NCBI RefSeq assembly: GCF_005080685.1
Contig: NZ_CP039371.1
Span: 2,294,001-2,358,000 of the forward strand
Direction: 5' to 3'
DNA length: 64,000 nt
From: Pseudomonas putida
GTDB taxonomy: Bacteria > Pseudomonadota > Gammaproteobacteria > Pseudomonadales > Pseudomonadaceae
The notes beneath the pieces were generated by a model, which did not search any database, had not been told where the DNA came from, and worked only from the letters and a program-made list of their open reading frames with translations. Within the stretch, counting starts at the first letter, position 1. The number at the start of each line of letters is the position of its first letter. Of the stretch, positions 17,259 to 25,473 are shown in pieces. The position numbers and the translations under genes were made by a program.

Positions 17259-17379
17259 CCGCCTGGGTTGGCTCAGGGCGCTGATGGCGCCGGGCGATTC
17301 GCAGTACTCCCCACAACAGTGCCAACGCTACGGCTATCCAGGCGCTGATCAGGCTGAAAAGGGTCATCGCAAGGCTCAT
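17194..17379 (-). CDS. Small single-pass membrane protein (61 aa), overlapping the 3' end of the convergent gene
   Basis: The ATG at 17379 is preceded by AAAGGAGGACCGT, a near-perfect ribosome site. One membrane helix fills residues 5-28 (MTLFSLISAWIAVALALLWG). A basic tail follows (RIARRHQRPEPT). The last 21 codons overlap the end of the plus-strand gene. The helix and the ribosome site support a real small protein; no homologue recognised. Confidence 0.5.
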   Translation of the reverse strand: MSLAMTLFSLISAWIAVALALLWGVLRIARRHQRPEPTQAANGTPPARAVVPGRHSPAPAR

Positions 17380-17549
17380 ACGGTCCTCCTTTGCTTTGTC
17401 GCCTTCTTGTTCATCTGACTGCTAGGTCAGTCTGGGCATTCATTTCACCCGGCAGCTGCGCTGATGAATGGTCATCAGCGACGCCGCTGCGCATTCGCTG
17501 AAGATCGTCGCAGACTTTTCACCGAACACGACCGGAATCCTTCACGCAT

Positions 17550-17566
17550 TGTTCCACCTTGGTGCG
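17550..17566 (+). promoter_or_regulatory. Possible NtrC-binding site
   Basis: TGTTCCACCTTGGTGCG resembles the NtrC site TGCACC-N5-GGTGCA: the right half fits well, the left poorly. It lies about 140 bases upstream of the sigma-54 element of the cytosine operon. Confidence 0.4.
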
Positions 17567-17691
17567 TGGCGCCTCAAAATAGGGTAAAAAGCACATCCAG
17601 AAGCCCCTATCAAAGCAAAATAAGTGCACTCTGCACATAAATAATCATGCCCAACGCCCGCTTTCATCCCGTCGTTCAGCCCTCTTCGAAT

Positions 17692-17707
17692 CGGCCCGCA
17701 TATTGCT
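17692..17707 (+). promoter_or_regulatory. Sigma-54 (-24/-12) promoter of codB
   Basis: CGGCCCGCATATTGCT: GG at 17693 and GC at 17705 with exactly 10 bases between, and a perfect TTGCT -12 part. The predicted transcript starts about 27 bases before the codB ATG. Confidence 0.65.
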
Positions 17708-17744
17708 CTAGCTGCTCCACCTTCCACCCGGAGCTCTTCTCGAA

Positions 17745-19010
17745 ATGACTGCCCCCAGCGAATTCCCGTTGACCGAAGCCCCTGCGAGCGCACGCAAGGG
17801 TCTGTTGCCCATCGCCATGGTCCTGTTCAGCTTCACCTTCTTCACCGGCACCATGTTCGCCGGCGGCAAGCTCGGCATGGCGTTCAATTTCGTCGACATG
17901 CTATGGATCGCCGCCATCGGTAACAGCTTGCTCGCCTTGTACGCCGCCGCCCTGGCCTTCATCGCCTCGCGCAGTGGCCTGAACACGGTTTTGATGGGGC
18001 GCTTCTGCTTCGGTGAGGCGGGTAGTCGGCTGTCGGACTTCATCCTTGGCTTCGCCGAGCTGGGTTGGTACGCCTGGGGCACCGCCACGGTCGCCATCGT
18101 GCTGGTGAAGATGCTGGGGCTGGGCGAGGGCTTCACGGTGCCATTGATGGTGCTGTTCGGTCTTGGTTTCAGCCTGACTGCGATCATCGGCTTCAAGGGC
18201 CTGGACCTGCTCTCGCGGGTGTCGGTGCCGCTGATGTTCGTGCTGCTGGTGATCTCCATGGTCATCGCCACCCACCACGTCGGTGGCCTGCAGCAACTGG
18301 CAGCCCTGGTACCCCACGAGGCGATGACGTTCTCGGCAGCGGTGACCATGGTCTTCGGTACCTTCGCCAGCGGCGCCACCCAAGCGACCAACTGGACGCG
18401 CCTGGCGCGCAGCGGGCGGGTCGCGGTCATCGCCAGCATCGTGGCCTTCCTGCTCGGCAATGGCTTGATGGTCGTGGCCGGGGCCTGGTGCGCGATGGTC
18501 TACCAGCAGGCCGACATCGTCGAAGTGATGATTCTCCAGGGCCTGTCGTTCGCGGCGGTGATCATGCTCTGCCTGAACCTCTGGACCATTCAGGGCCCGA
18601 CCATCTACAACGTGTCGGCGGCTGCCTGCCACCTGCTGCGCAGCGAACGCCGTCGCAGCATGACCTTGGCTGCTGCCGGCGTCGGCATCGTCCTGGCGGT
18701 GGGCGGCATGTATGAAATGCTGATTCCCTTCCTGGTACTGCTGGGCTCGATCATCCCGCCGGTGGGTGGCGTGATCATGGCGGACTTCACCTATCGCCAT
18801 CGCGGTCGCTACCCAACCCTGGCCTCGGTGCGCCTGCCGCGCTACAACCTCATCGGCCTGATCGCCTATGCGGTGGGCGCCGTGCTGGCCTACTGGTCGC
18901 CCTGGGTCGCGCCCTTGGTGGGTATCGGCGCTTCGGCGCTGTGCTATATCGTCTTGCTCGAGCTGACCGGGCAAGGCCGATTCGTGGTACGGGAGCCGGC
19001 TGAATCGTGA
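17745..19010 (+). CDS. codB: Cytosine permease
   Basis: 421 residues, NCS1 nucleobase:cation symporter fold with about 12 helices. Characteristic segments are FTGTMFAGGKLG, NSLLALYAAALAFIASRSGL, ELGWYAWGTATVA and the late IQGPTIYNVSAAA. It imports cytosine for the deaminase encoded two genes on. The stop overlaps the PucR start (GTGA). A sigma-54 promoter and an NtrC-like site upstream suggest induction by nitrogen limitation. The 365 bases before it otherwise look empty. Confidence 0.92.
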   Translation: MTAPSEFPLTEAPASARKGLLPIAMVLFSFTFFTGTMFAGGKLGMAFNFVDMLWIAAIGNSLLALYAAALAFIASRSGLNTVLMGRFCFGEAGSRLSDFILGFAELGWYAWGTATVAIVLVKMLGLGEGFTVPLMVLFGLGFSLTAIIGFKGLDLLSRVSVPLMFVLLVISMVIATHHVGGLQQLAALVPHEAMTFSAAVTMVFGTFASGATQATNWTRLARSGRVAVIASIVAFLLGNGLMVVAGAWCAMVYQQADIVEVMILQGLSFAAVIMLCLNLWTIQGPTIYNVSAAACHLLRSERRRSMTLAAAGVGIVLAVGGMYEMLIPFLVLLGSIIPPVGGVIMADFTYRHRGRYPTLASVRLPRYNLIGLIAYAVGAVLAYWSPWVAPLVGIGASALCYIVLLELTGQGRFVVREPAES

Positions 19011-20224
19011 GCCTGGCCCTCGAGGAACTGCTGAGCCTGCCAGGGCTGGAGGCCATGGCCGTTCGTGCTGGCGCGCGCAACCTGCAGCGCACCGTGCGTT
19101 GGCCCTACGTGGCGGAGAACGAAGGCATCGCCGAGTGGGTGATGGGCGGCGAGCTGGTGTTCGTCACCGGTATCAACCACCCGCGCGAGGAGGGCAACCT
19201 ATTGCGCCTGGTCGAGGACGGCGAAGCGGTGGGTATCGCCGGCTTGGTCATTCTCACGGGTGAGTGCTACATCCAGAGCATCCCCGCGAAGGTGATCGAG
19301 CGCGCCGAGCAACTGGGCCTGCCGCTGATCGAGCAACCCTATGCGCTGAAGATGGTGGTGGTGACCCACCTGATCGGCACGGCGCTGGTGCAAATGGCCC
19401 AAGCTCGCCGTTCGCGGCACGACATTCTTGGCCAGTTGCTCAGTGGCGACTACCCCAGCCTGGCCATCGCCCGGCAGCGCGCGGCGCACCTGCAAATGCC
19501 GCTGGACGAGCCGCGGCGCCTGGTGGCGTTGCGGCTGGCGGCGGTGAGCGGGTTGTTCGAGCGGCACGGGCCGGAGCAGGGCGAGCGCTTGTGGCAACAG
19601 GCCCGGCAGGCACTCGAAGACCATCTGGAGGCCTGGTGCCGGCGCTTGCCGGGCGCGCTCACCGCGCAGTTGCCGGGCGACCTGTTCGTCCTGCTGCTGC
19701 CCGACCAGGCCGACCTGCGCGTGCTGCTGGCGGCCCTGCATCGCCAACTGGCCGAGCCTGCGGGGGAGATGCAGGTGTTCATGGGACTCTCGTCCCCCGT
19801 GGGCGACTGCGCCCACTACCGCCAGGCGCTGAACGAGGCGCGCCAGGCGCTGGAGGTGGCGCAGGACCTGCGCCCGGCCAGCGGCCTGTGCGACTTCAGC
19901 GAACTGGGCGTGCTGCGTCTGTTGCAGGGTATTGGAGATCGCGCGGTCATCGATGCCTTCGTCACGCAGACCCTCGGCCCGCTGATCGAAACCGGGCGCA
20001 AACATCCACACGCGCTATTGCACACCCTCGATGCCCTGCTCAGCGAGAACGGCAATGGCCAACGCGCGGCGCAACGCCTGGGGCTGCACCGCAATACCGT
20101 CAACCAACGCATGCAACGTATCGAACAATTGAGCGGCCTGTCGCTGGACGACCCGCTGTTTCGCATGAACGCCTCGGTGGCGCTGCTGATCTGGCGCATG
20201 ACCGAAGCGAACAACAAGGAGTAA
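19007..20224 (+). CDS. PucR-family transcriptional regulator
   Basis: 405 residues, GTG start overlapping the codB stop by 4 bases. The N-terminal PucR sensor domain is present (LEELLSLPGLEAMAVRAGARNLQRTV, WVMGGELVFVTG). A GGDEF-like middle follows, then the C-terminal PucR HTH (LLHTLDALLSENGNGQRAAQRLGLHRNTVNQRMQRIEQLSG). Lying between permease and deaminase genes, it probably senses cytosine or a related nucleobase and controls the operon, in addition to the sigma-54 input. Six bases separate it from codA. Confidence 0.92.
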   Translation: MSLALEELLSLPGLEAMAVRAGARNLQRTVRWPYVAENEGIAEWVMGGELVFVTGINHPREEGNLLRLVEDGEAVGIAGLVILTGECYIQSIPAKVIERAEQLGLPLIEQPYALKMVVVTHLIGTALVQMAQARRSRHDILGQLLSGDYPSLAIARQRAAHLQMPLDEPRRLVALRLAAVSGLFERHGPEQGERLWQQARQALEDHLEAWCRRLPGALTAQLPGDLFVLLLPDQADLRVLLAALHRQLAEPAGEMQVFMGLSSPVGDCAHYRQALNEARQALEVAQDLRPASGLCDFSELGVLRLLQGIGDRAVIDAFVTQTLGPLIETGRKHPHALLHTLDALLSENGNGQRAAQRLGLHRNTVNQRMQRIEQLSGLSLDDPLFRMNASVALLIWRMTEANNKE

Positions 20225-20230
20225 CGCCTG

Positions 20231-21472
20231 ATGAACATCATTAACGCCCGCCTGCGCGGCAAGCCTGGCCTGTACCGCATCGAACTCAGTGGTGAGCGCA
20301 TCGACGCCATCCATGCCCAGCCGGATGTGGCCGTATCCGCTGGCGACGGCGACATCGACGCCGGCCAGAACCTGGTCACCGCGCCGTTCGTGGAGCCGCA
20401 CATCCACCTCGATGCCACGCTGACCGCCGGTGAGCCGGCCTGGAACATGAGCGGCACGCTGTTCGAGGGTATCGAGCGCTGGGCTGAGCGCAAGGCCATG
20501 ACCACCCACGAGGACATCAAGAGCCGCGCCACCAAGACCATTGGCATGCTGGTGGATCATGGCATTCAGCACGTGCGCACCCACGTGGACGTCACCGACC
20601 CAACCCTGACCGCGCTCAAGGCCATGGTCGAGGTGCGTGAAGAGGTGCGTCACCTGGTCGACCTGCAGATCGTCGCCTTCCCCCAGGAAGGTATCGAAAG
20701 CTATGACAACGGCCGAGCCCTGATGACCGAGGCCGTGGCCCTCGGTGCCGACGTGGTCGGTGGCATTCCGCACTTCGAAAACACCCGCGACCAGGGCGTG
20801 TCGTCGATCAAGTTCCTGATGGACCTGGCCGAGCGCACCGGCTGCCTGGTGGACGTGCACTGCGACGAGACCGACGACCCGCAGTCGCGCTTTCTCGAAG
20901 TGCTGGCCGAAGAGGCCCGCGTACGTGGGATGGGCGCGCGGGTCACCGCCAGCCATACCGTGGCCATGGGCTCCTATGACAACGCCTACTGCTCCAAGCT
21001 GTTCCGCCTGCTCAAGCGCTCAGGCATCAACTTCATCTCGTGCCCGACCGAAAGCATCCACCTGCAAGGGCGTTTCGACACCTGGCCCAAGCGTCGTGGT
21101 GTGACCCGCGTCGCTGAGCTGGACCGTGCCGGGATCAACGTCTGCTTCGGCCAGGATTCGATCGTCGACCCCTGGTATCCGCTGGGCAACGGCAACATTC
21201 TGCGTGTGTTGGAGGCGGGCCTGCATATCTGCCACATGCTCGGCTACGAAGACATCCAGCGCTCGTTGGACTTGATCACCGACAACAGCGCCCGCACGCT
21301 CAACCTGGGCGAGCGCTATGGCATCGAAGTAGGGCGCCCGGCCAACCTGCTGGTGCTGTCGGCGCCGGACGACTACGAGATGATTCGTAGCCAGGGCCAT
21401 GCGCTGGTGTCGATCCGCGGTGGCAAGGTGCTGATGCGCCGTACTCCGGCGCAGGTAGAGCGCTTCGCTTGA
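20231..21472 (+). CDS. codA: Cytosine deaminase
   Basis: 413 residues, close to E. coli CodA (427). Amidohydrolase-superfamily metal ligands and catalytic motifs are all present: [48 protein letters not shown] and [15 protein letters not shown]. It converts cytosine to uracil and ammonia in the cytoplasm, giving nitrogen and a pyrimidine. Third gene of the codB-pucR-codA operon, with a hairpin just after the stop. Confidence 0.94.
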   Translation: MNIINARLRGKPGLYRIELSGERIDAIHAQPDVAVSAGDGDIDAGQNLVTAPFVEPHIHLDATLTAGEPAWNMSGTLFEGIERWAERKAMTTHEDIKSRATKTIGMLVDHGIQHVRTHVDVTDPTLTALKAMVEVREEVRHLVDLQIVAFPQEGIESYDNGRALMTEAVALGADVVGGIPHFENTRDQGVSSIKFLMDLAERTGCLVDVHCDETDDPQSRFLEVLAEEARVRGMGARVTASHTVAMGSYDNAYCSKLFRLLKRSGINFISCPTESIHLQGRFDTWPKRRGVTRVAELDRAGINVCFGQDSIVDPWYPLGNGNILRVLEAGLHICHMLGYEDIQRSLDLITDNSARTLNLGERYGIEVGRPANLLVLSAPDDYEMIRSQGHALVSIRGGKVLMRRTPAQVERFA

Positions 21473-21485
21473 ATTGAACGAGGGT

Positions 21486-21533
21486 GGCCTGGTGGGGCAA
21501 GGGACTGCGCGCAGCCCTTGGCGACACCAGGCC
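21486..21533 (+). terminator. Hairpin after codA
   Basis: GGCCTGGTG (21486-21494) pairs with CACCAGGCC (21525-21533), with an inner CAAGGG/CCCTTG stem. It starts 13 bases past the codA stop. It is REP-like in shape and could end both codA and the convergent DUF3618 gene. Confidence 0.55.
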
Positions 21534-21544
21534 GTTCCTACATC

Positions 21545-22351
21545 TCACTCGCGAAAGCCAAGGCCCGATGACAGGTCCGTGTCTGCGGGGCGCTGACCAT
21601 CGCTGGCCGCAAGCTTGTCGCCAGCCTGGTCGATGCCCTGTTTCACCGTGTCCTTGGCCTGCTGGGCGTTGGCCTTGAGCTTGTCAGTCACACGGTCACT
21701 GGCCGAACCCAGCAGTTGGTCCTCCTTGCGCGTCGACGGCAACGCCGCGCCCAGCGCCGCGCCCAGCGCAATGCCCAATGCTGCCAGCACCAATGGCTGC
21801 TCCTTGAGCAAATGGTCGACCTGGCCCTTCAGCGCGCTCGCCTGGTCACCCGCGACCTGGGCGCGATGGCGCAGGCTGTCGGCCGAGTCATTGACCGAAT
21901 CGCGGGCGTCATGCCCCAGTTCGTTGGCCTTGTCGCGCAGGTCATGGGCTTTGGCACGCACATTGTCGGTGGCCTCGTGGAGCTTGTCGCCCGCCTGGGC
22001 GAAGGCCCCCTTGACGCTGTCCACTGCGTCCCCGAGTTTGTCCCCCAACCCTGGCCCGTGATGCGCCGGCCCCGGGTTGAACGGACGATTCTGGTTGATC
22101 GCCAACCAGGCCAGGCCCAGGGCAGTCAGGGTAGTGGGCACTGGATTGTTTTTCAGTGTGGTACCTAGGTTGTGGCAGAACTCTCCGCCATTGCCCTTGG
22201 TGTAGGCAAGCATCTGGTCGACCAGTTGGCCCGGGCTCAGGCGTTGCTCCAGGGCGTCGACCAGGCCGCTGATGCGATCGCGCTTGGCGTTGATTTCCTG
22301 CTCGAGGGTATCCGGGCTTTTTTGCGCTTCGTGTTCGAATGACGTGCTCAT
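21545..22351 (-). CDS. DUF3618-type membrane-associated protein
   Basis: 268 residues. The N-terminal DUF3618-like helix (TLEQEINAKRDRISGLVDALEQRLSPGQLVDQ) precedes a short hydrophobic part (TTLTALGLAWLAINQ). A long amphipathic coiled region rich in DK/AHDLRDKANEL motifs follows, then a C-terminal glycine-rich hydrophobic segment (LVLAALGIALGAALGAALP) like that of E. coli YqjD/ElaB. It may sit on the inner membrane. Last gene of a three-gene operon with 4-base overlaps. Confidence 0.8.
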   Translation of the reverse strand: MSTSFEHEAQKSPDTLEQEINAKRDRISGLVDALEQRLSPGQLVDQMLAYTKGNGGEFCHNLGTTLKNNPVPTTLTALGLAWLAINQNRPFNPGPAHHGPGLGDKLGDAVDSVKGAFAQAGDKLHEATDNVRAKAHDLRDKANELGHDARDSVNDSADSLRHRAQVAGDQASALKGQVDHLLKEQPLVLAALGIALGAALGAALPSTRKEDQLLGSASDRVTDKLKANAQQAKDTVKQGIDQAGDKLAASDGQRPADTDLSSGLGFRE

Positions 22352-22770
22352 GGCAGCTTCCTCTTCAGCGTGTCCTTGTCTTGCTGCATGGCATGCAGGG
22401 TGCGGTCAGGCGCCAGGTGCGTGGGCTCGAACTGCTTCTTGCCCGCTTGCAGCATGATGAAGCCGACGATCACCGTGATGCCGCCGACCAGCAGCGCCGC
22501 GAGCCACGGCTCGACCACCGTGGCCAGGCCGTACACCGCCGCAAGGAGCAGGATGATGAACCCGGCCAGCAGCACGATGGCGCCCCCGGCGACCGCAGCG
22601 GTTCCGGCCTTGAGGGTGTTGAGGTTGTGCTGCAGTTCGGCCTTGGCCAGCGCCAGCTCCTTGGTGAACAGCTCGGGCACTTCACGCATCAGCTGTCGCA
22701 GCAGGCCGCCAACGCCCAGTTGGTCGTCGACATGAGGTGCGGGGCTTTTGAGTGGGTCATTGTTCATCAT
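22348..22770 (-). CDS. Phage holin-X/YqjE-like membrane protein
   Basis: 140 residues. GGLLRQLMREVPELFTKELALAKAELQ is the typical N-terminus of the Actinobacterial Holin-X/YqjE family. Two close membrane helices follow (AGGAIVLLAGFIILLLAAVY and LAALLVGGITVIVGFIMLQAG). Despite the family name it is unlikely to be a phage lysis gene; it sits between DUF883- and DUF3618-like genes as in E. coli yqjDE. ATGA overlaps on both sides imply translational coupling. Confidence 0.85.
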   Translation of the reverse strand: MMNNDPLKSPAPHVDDQLGVGGLLRQLMREVPELFTKELALAKAELQHNLNTLKAGTAAVAGGAIVLLAGFIILLLAAVYGLATVVEPWLAALLVGGITVIVGFIMLQAGKKQFEPTHLAPDRTLHAMQQDKDTLKRKLP

Positions 22771-23381
22771 TCACCTCCTTTGAGCGGGTCACGGTGCAGC
22801 GGGGTGTCGGCGGTTGGGGAGTGCGTGCCGAGCTCCAGTGGGTCGGTCGGGGTGAACGGCTCGCGGGTCGAAACATCGCTGGAGCGGTCCGGGGTAGGCG
22901 GCGTCGAATGATAGGGTTCGCTCGCGCCATAGGCCGAAGGTGCAGTGGAGCCTGTCGACGGCGTGGCGTGCCGGTCACTGGCGCCGAGGAAACGTGATAG
23001 GCCGAAGCCGATCGCCACGCTGCCTGCCAGGAACAATCCCGGGTTGTCGCGTGCCAGGCGCGAGCCCTTGTGCAGCAGGTCTTCGGCGCTCTGGTGACGC
23101 ATCTGCTCGGCGAAGCTGCCGAGGCATTCGGCGGCTTGTGCCAGGTACTGCGACAAGCCCAGGGTGTCCTTGTCTTCCAGGGCGTGGGCGGCCGATTGCG
23201 CGCCCTCCTTGAGCGAGTCGAGTTGCTCGGCGGCGGCATCGCGGTAATGGCTGTACTGCTCAGCGCCCTGGGCCTTGGTCTCGTTCAGCAATGCACCGGC
23301 TTCGTCGGCGATGCCGTGCAGGTGCTCCTGGGTGCTGCCGGGCGGCGCTGAGCCCGGGTTGTTGCGGTCGGTGCTGTCCAT
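22767..23381 (-). CDS. DUF883/YqjD-like stress protein
   Basis: 204 residues from MDSTDRNNPGSAPPG (23381), with GGGAG before it; 15 upstream codons rejected. The helical region is YRDAAAEQLDSLKEGAQSAAHALEDKD. A hydrophobic GLFLAGSVAIGFGLSRFLGAS anchor follows. The C-terminal tail is disordered and Pro/Ser/Thr-rich. First gene of the coupled operon. Ribosome- or membrane-associated relatives exist in E. coli; the role here is unproven. Confidence 0.75.
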   Translation of the reverse strand: MDSTDRNNPGSAPPGSTQEHLHGIADEAGALLNETKAQGAEQYSHYRDAAAEQLDSLKEGAQSAAHALEDKDTLGLSQYLAQAAECLGSFAEQMRHQSAEDLLHKGSRLARDNPGLFLAGSVAIGFGLSRFLGASDRHATPSTGSTAPSAYGASEPYHSTPPTPDRSSDVSTREPFTPTDPLELGTHSPTADTPLHRDPLKGGE

Positions 23382-23551
23382 GGTCGTCTCCCTCGATAAA
23401 TGGATCTCCGGCACGGGCCGGCTCATATCAGGTGACGGACAGCAAACAGGGGAGTTCAGTTAGGGAGATGGCCGGTTTTAACCGCACGTTCCCAACTAAT
23501 TGCGCAACGTATTCAGCTGCAACGCATTCGAGTGCCTACGCAATAACTCGA

Positions 23552-23833
23552 TTAATTATCGGCGCAGGCCAGGGTCTGGCTCAATTGTTCAAGCAGGCTG
23601 GAACCTGGCTGCCAATGCCAGCCGTAGGGCATGCCCTTGTTGTTGCAGTGCAGCGGGAATACCTGCGACAGGTCGTTGAGGTCTCGCTCGACCGTGCGCT
23701 TGCTGGCCTTGAAGCCGGCCTTGTGCAATGCCACCTGCAGTTGGGTACTGCTGAGACCGGGGTGTCGGGGGGGGAGCAGCTTGAGCAACTGCCATTGGCG
23801 GGCGATGGTATGGCGGGTGGTGTTACTGGGCAC
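23552..23833 (-). pseudogene. N-terminal fragment of a WYL-type HTH regulator
   Basis: Start probably GTG at 23833 (VPSNTTRHTIARQW) with AAGGAC upstream. The 93 residues match only the N-terminal HTH part of WYL-domain regulators (TQLQVALHKAGFKASKRTVERDLNDLSQVFPL ... PYGWHWQPG). They stop where the WYL ligand domain should begin. The 90 bases to the next gene cannot hold the rest. It is either a truncated relic or a free-standing HTH protein. Confidence 0.6.
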
Positions 23834-23990
23834 AAGCTCGTCCTTGAGGGTCGTGGGGCCTGACTTGGAATAATGGCAATTGGCTATATTGCAGCATACC
23901 TTGTCACAGAATCGGATCCAAGTTTGGTGTTCGTTGATTGAATCGCTTGTATGCTGAGGCCAGGTCTCGGTCGTTTTACAGGACAACGTC

Positions 23991-24236
23991 ATGCAGAAAG
24001 TGTTGGCTGACACCGTGGTGAGTGTTGCGGAACTCAAGGACGATCCTGTCGCTGTGATGGCCACTGCGGGCGACTTGCCAGTGGCAGTGCTGAATCACGA
24101 TCATGTCATGGCCTATCTGGTGCCAGCGAAATTGTATGAGGTACTCATACAACAGCTTGATGATTTCGCGTTGATTCAAGTGGCAGAATCCCGCGCCTCT
24201 GAACAAGGTGTTCCGGTTTCTCTGGACGATCTGTAA
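23991..24236 (+). CDS. Phd/YefM-type antitoxin without visible toxin
   Basis: 81 residues. SVAELKDDPVAVMATAGDLPVAVLNHDHVMAYLVPAKLYEVL is the DNA-binding fold of the Phd/YefM/YafN family; the C-terminal tail is the usual toxin-binding stretch. A RelE- or Doc-type toxin normally follows directly. Here the convergent LysR gene stop lies only 5 bases downstream, so no toxin gene fits on either side. Probably an orphan or remnant. Confidence 0.8.
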   Translation: MQKVLADTVVSVAELKDDPVAVMATAGDLPVAVLNHDHVMAYLVPAKLYEVLIQQLDDFALIQVAESRASEQGVPVSLDDL

Positions 24237-24241
24237 TCGTT

Positions 24242-25168
24242 TCACCCCTGGTCGGTACGTGACATCAAACTCCCCCGCAACGCCTCGATAAATACGCTTT
24301 CCGCCCGGCTCATGCGCTGATCGCGGTTCCACAGCAAGTGGATGTCGACATCGGCGATGCCTTCATGGGGCGGCAGCTTCCACAGCAAGCCCGCCGTCAC
24401 GTCATCGGCCACCACATGCTCGGGCAGGCAGCCGATACCGAAGCCGGCGATCACCAGCCGGCGTACTTCCTCCAGGCTTGGTGACGACGCCACGATACGG
24501 CCGGAAAACCCCTGTTGGTCGCGGAAGATCGTCAGCGGCGAGAGCATGCCGCCGATCTGGTCGCTGGTGAAACTGACGAAGTTCTCTTTCTGCAGATCGC
24601 CCTCCTGGCAACCGAACAGCGCGTGATGCCGACCGCAGAAAAATGCATAGCGCTGGCGCTGGAACAGCCGCTGTTCCAGGCGGGTCTGTGCCTTGCGGTT
24701 GAGGCTGAGCCCAGCGGTTGCGGTCTTTTCCTGCAGCGCGGCGACGATGTCGGAGCTGCGCATCACATCGATCTGCAACTCCACCCGCGGGTGCTGGCGA
24801 TGAAACCCGGCCAGGAATTCGTCGAGGCGCTCGTTGACGATCCGGCTGATCATCAGCAGGCGTACCTTGCCCACCACTTCGTCGGCCGGTTGTTCCAGCA
24901 GGCCGCCGATCTGCGACATCTGCCCATAGACCTCACCCGCCAGGGCGAACAGTTGCTCGCCGACTTCAGTCAGTACGAAGCGTGGCCCACGGCGGGCGAT
25001 CAATTGCCGCCCCAGTTGTTCTTCCAGGCGCTTGAGGGCCTGGCTCACCGCCGGCTGGGTGAGGTGCAGGCGAGCCGCGGCGCGGCTGATGGACAGTTCC
25101 TGGCCGATCACCCGGAAAGTGCGCAGCAGGTTCCAGTCGAGGCGGTCGTTGAGCAGGCGGTCGGACAT
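24242..25168 (-). CDS. LysR-family regulator of the transporter/amidohydrolase operon
   Basis: 308 residues. The HTH is LLRTFRVIGQELSISRAAARLHLTQPAVSQALKRLEEQLG. The effector domain includes RIVNERLDEFLAGFHRQHPRVELQI and IAGFGIGCLPEHVVADDVTAG. It is divergent from the MHS transporter operon across a 305-base gap that contains an AT-rich stretch (25195-25260) and a REP pair, so it is the likely regulator of that operon. Confidence 0.9.
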   Translation of the reverse strand: MSDRLLNDRLDWNLLRTFRVIGQELSISRAAARLHLTQPAVSQALKRLEEQLGRQLIARRGPRFVLTEVGEQLFALAGEVYGQMSQIGGLLEQPADEVVGKVRLLMISRIVNERLDEFLAGFHRQHPRVELQIDVMRSSDIVAALQEKTATAGLSLNRKAQTRLEQRLFQRQRYAFFCGRHHALFGCQEGDLQKENFVSFTSDQIGGMLSPLTIFRDQQGFSGRIVASSPSLEEVRRLVIAGFGIGCLPEHVVADDVTAGLLWKLPPHEGIADVDIHLLWNRDQRMSRAESVFIEALRGSLMSRTDQG

Positions 25169-25291
25169 GGTTGGGGCTCGATGATAAGCGTGGCTAATAG
25201 TTCGAATAATAAATAGAAAATTGACTAATCATAGCCTGGAGCCGATAAATCGTTCTTATCGAGACGGGTTTACCTGATGGTTGGCGGCGTC

Positions 25292-25378
25292 TTCTTCGCG
25301 GGCAAGGCCGCTCCCACAGCAACACAGCATGGCCCGGGCGTGTGCTGTATCTGTAGGAGCGGGCTTGCCCGCGAAGAA
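25292..25378. repeat. Inverted REP pair
   Basis: TTCTTCGCGGGCAAGGCCGC (from 25292) and its inverted copy GCGGGCTTGCCCGCGAAGAA (ending 25378) are the classic P. putida REP sequence. It lies between the divergent LysR and transporter promoters, which is unusual since REPs mostly sit after genes. Confidence 0.9.
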
Positions 25379-25473
25379 TCCACCACCGATCCCTTGCCTT
25401 TACTCGACCAAGCGCCATCAGAGCGCCCAAAGACCTATTCACTCCTGCCAGAAAAACAAGCAAAGGAGCCACC

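Noticed and set aside
22348..22770. Prophage signal from the holin-type annotation
   Set aside because: No phage genes nearby; the holin-X family here is the chromosomal YqjE-like type in a stress operon.
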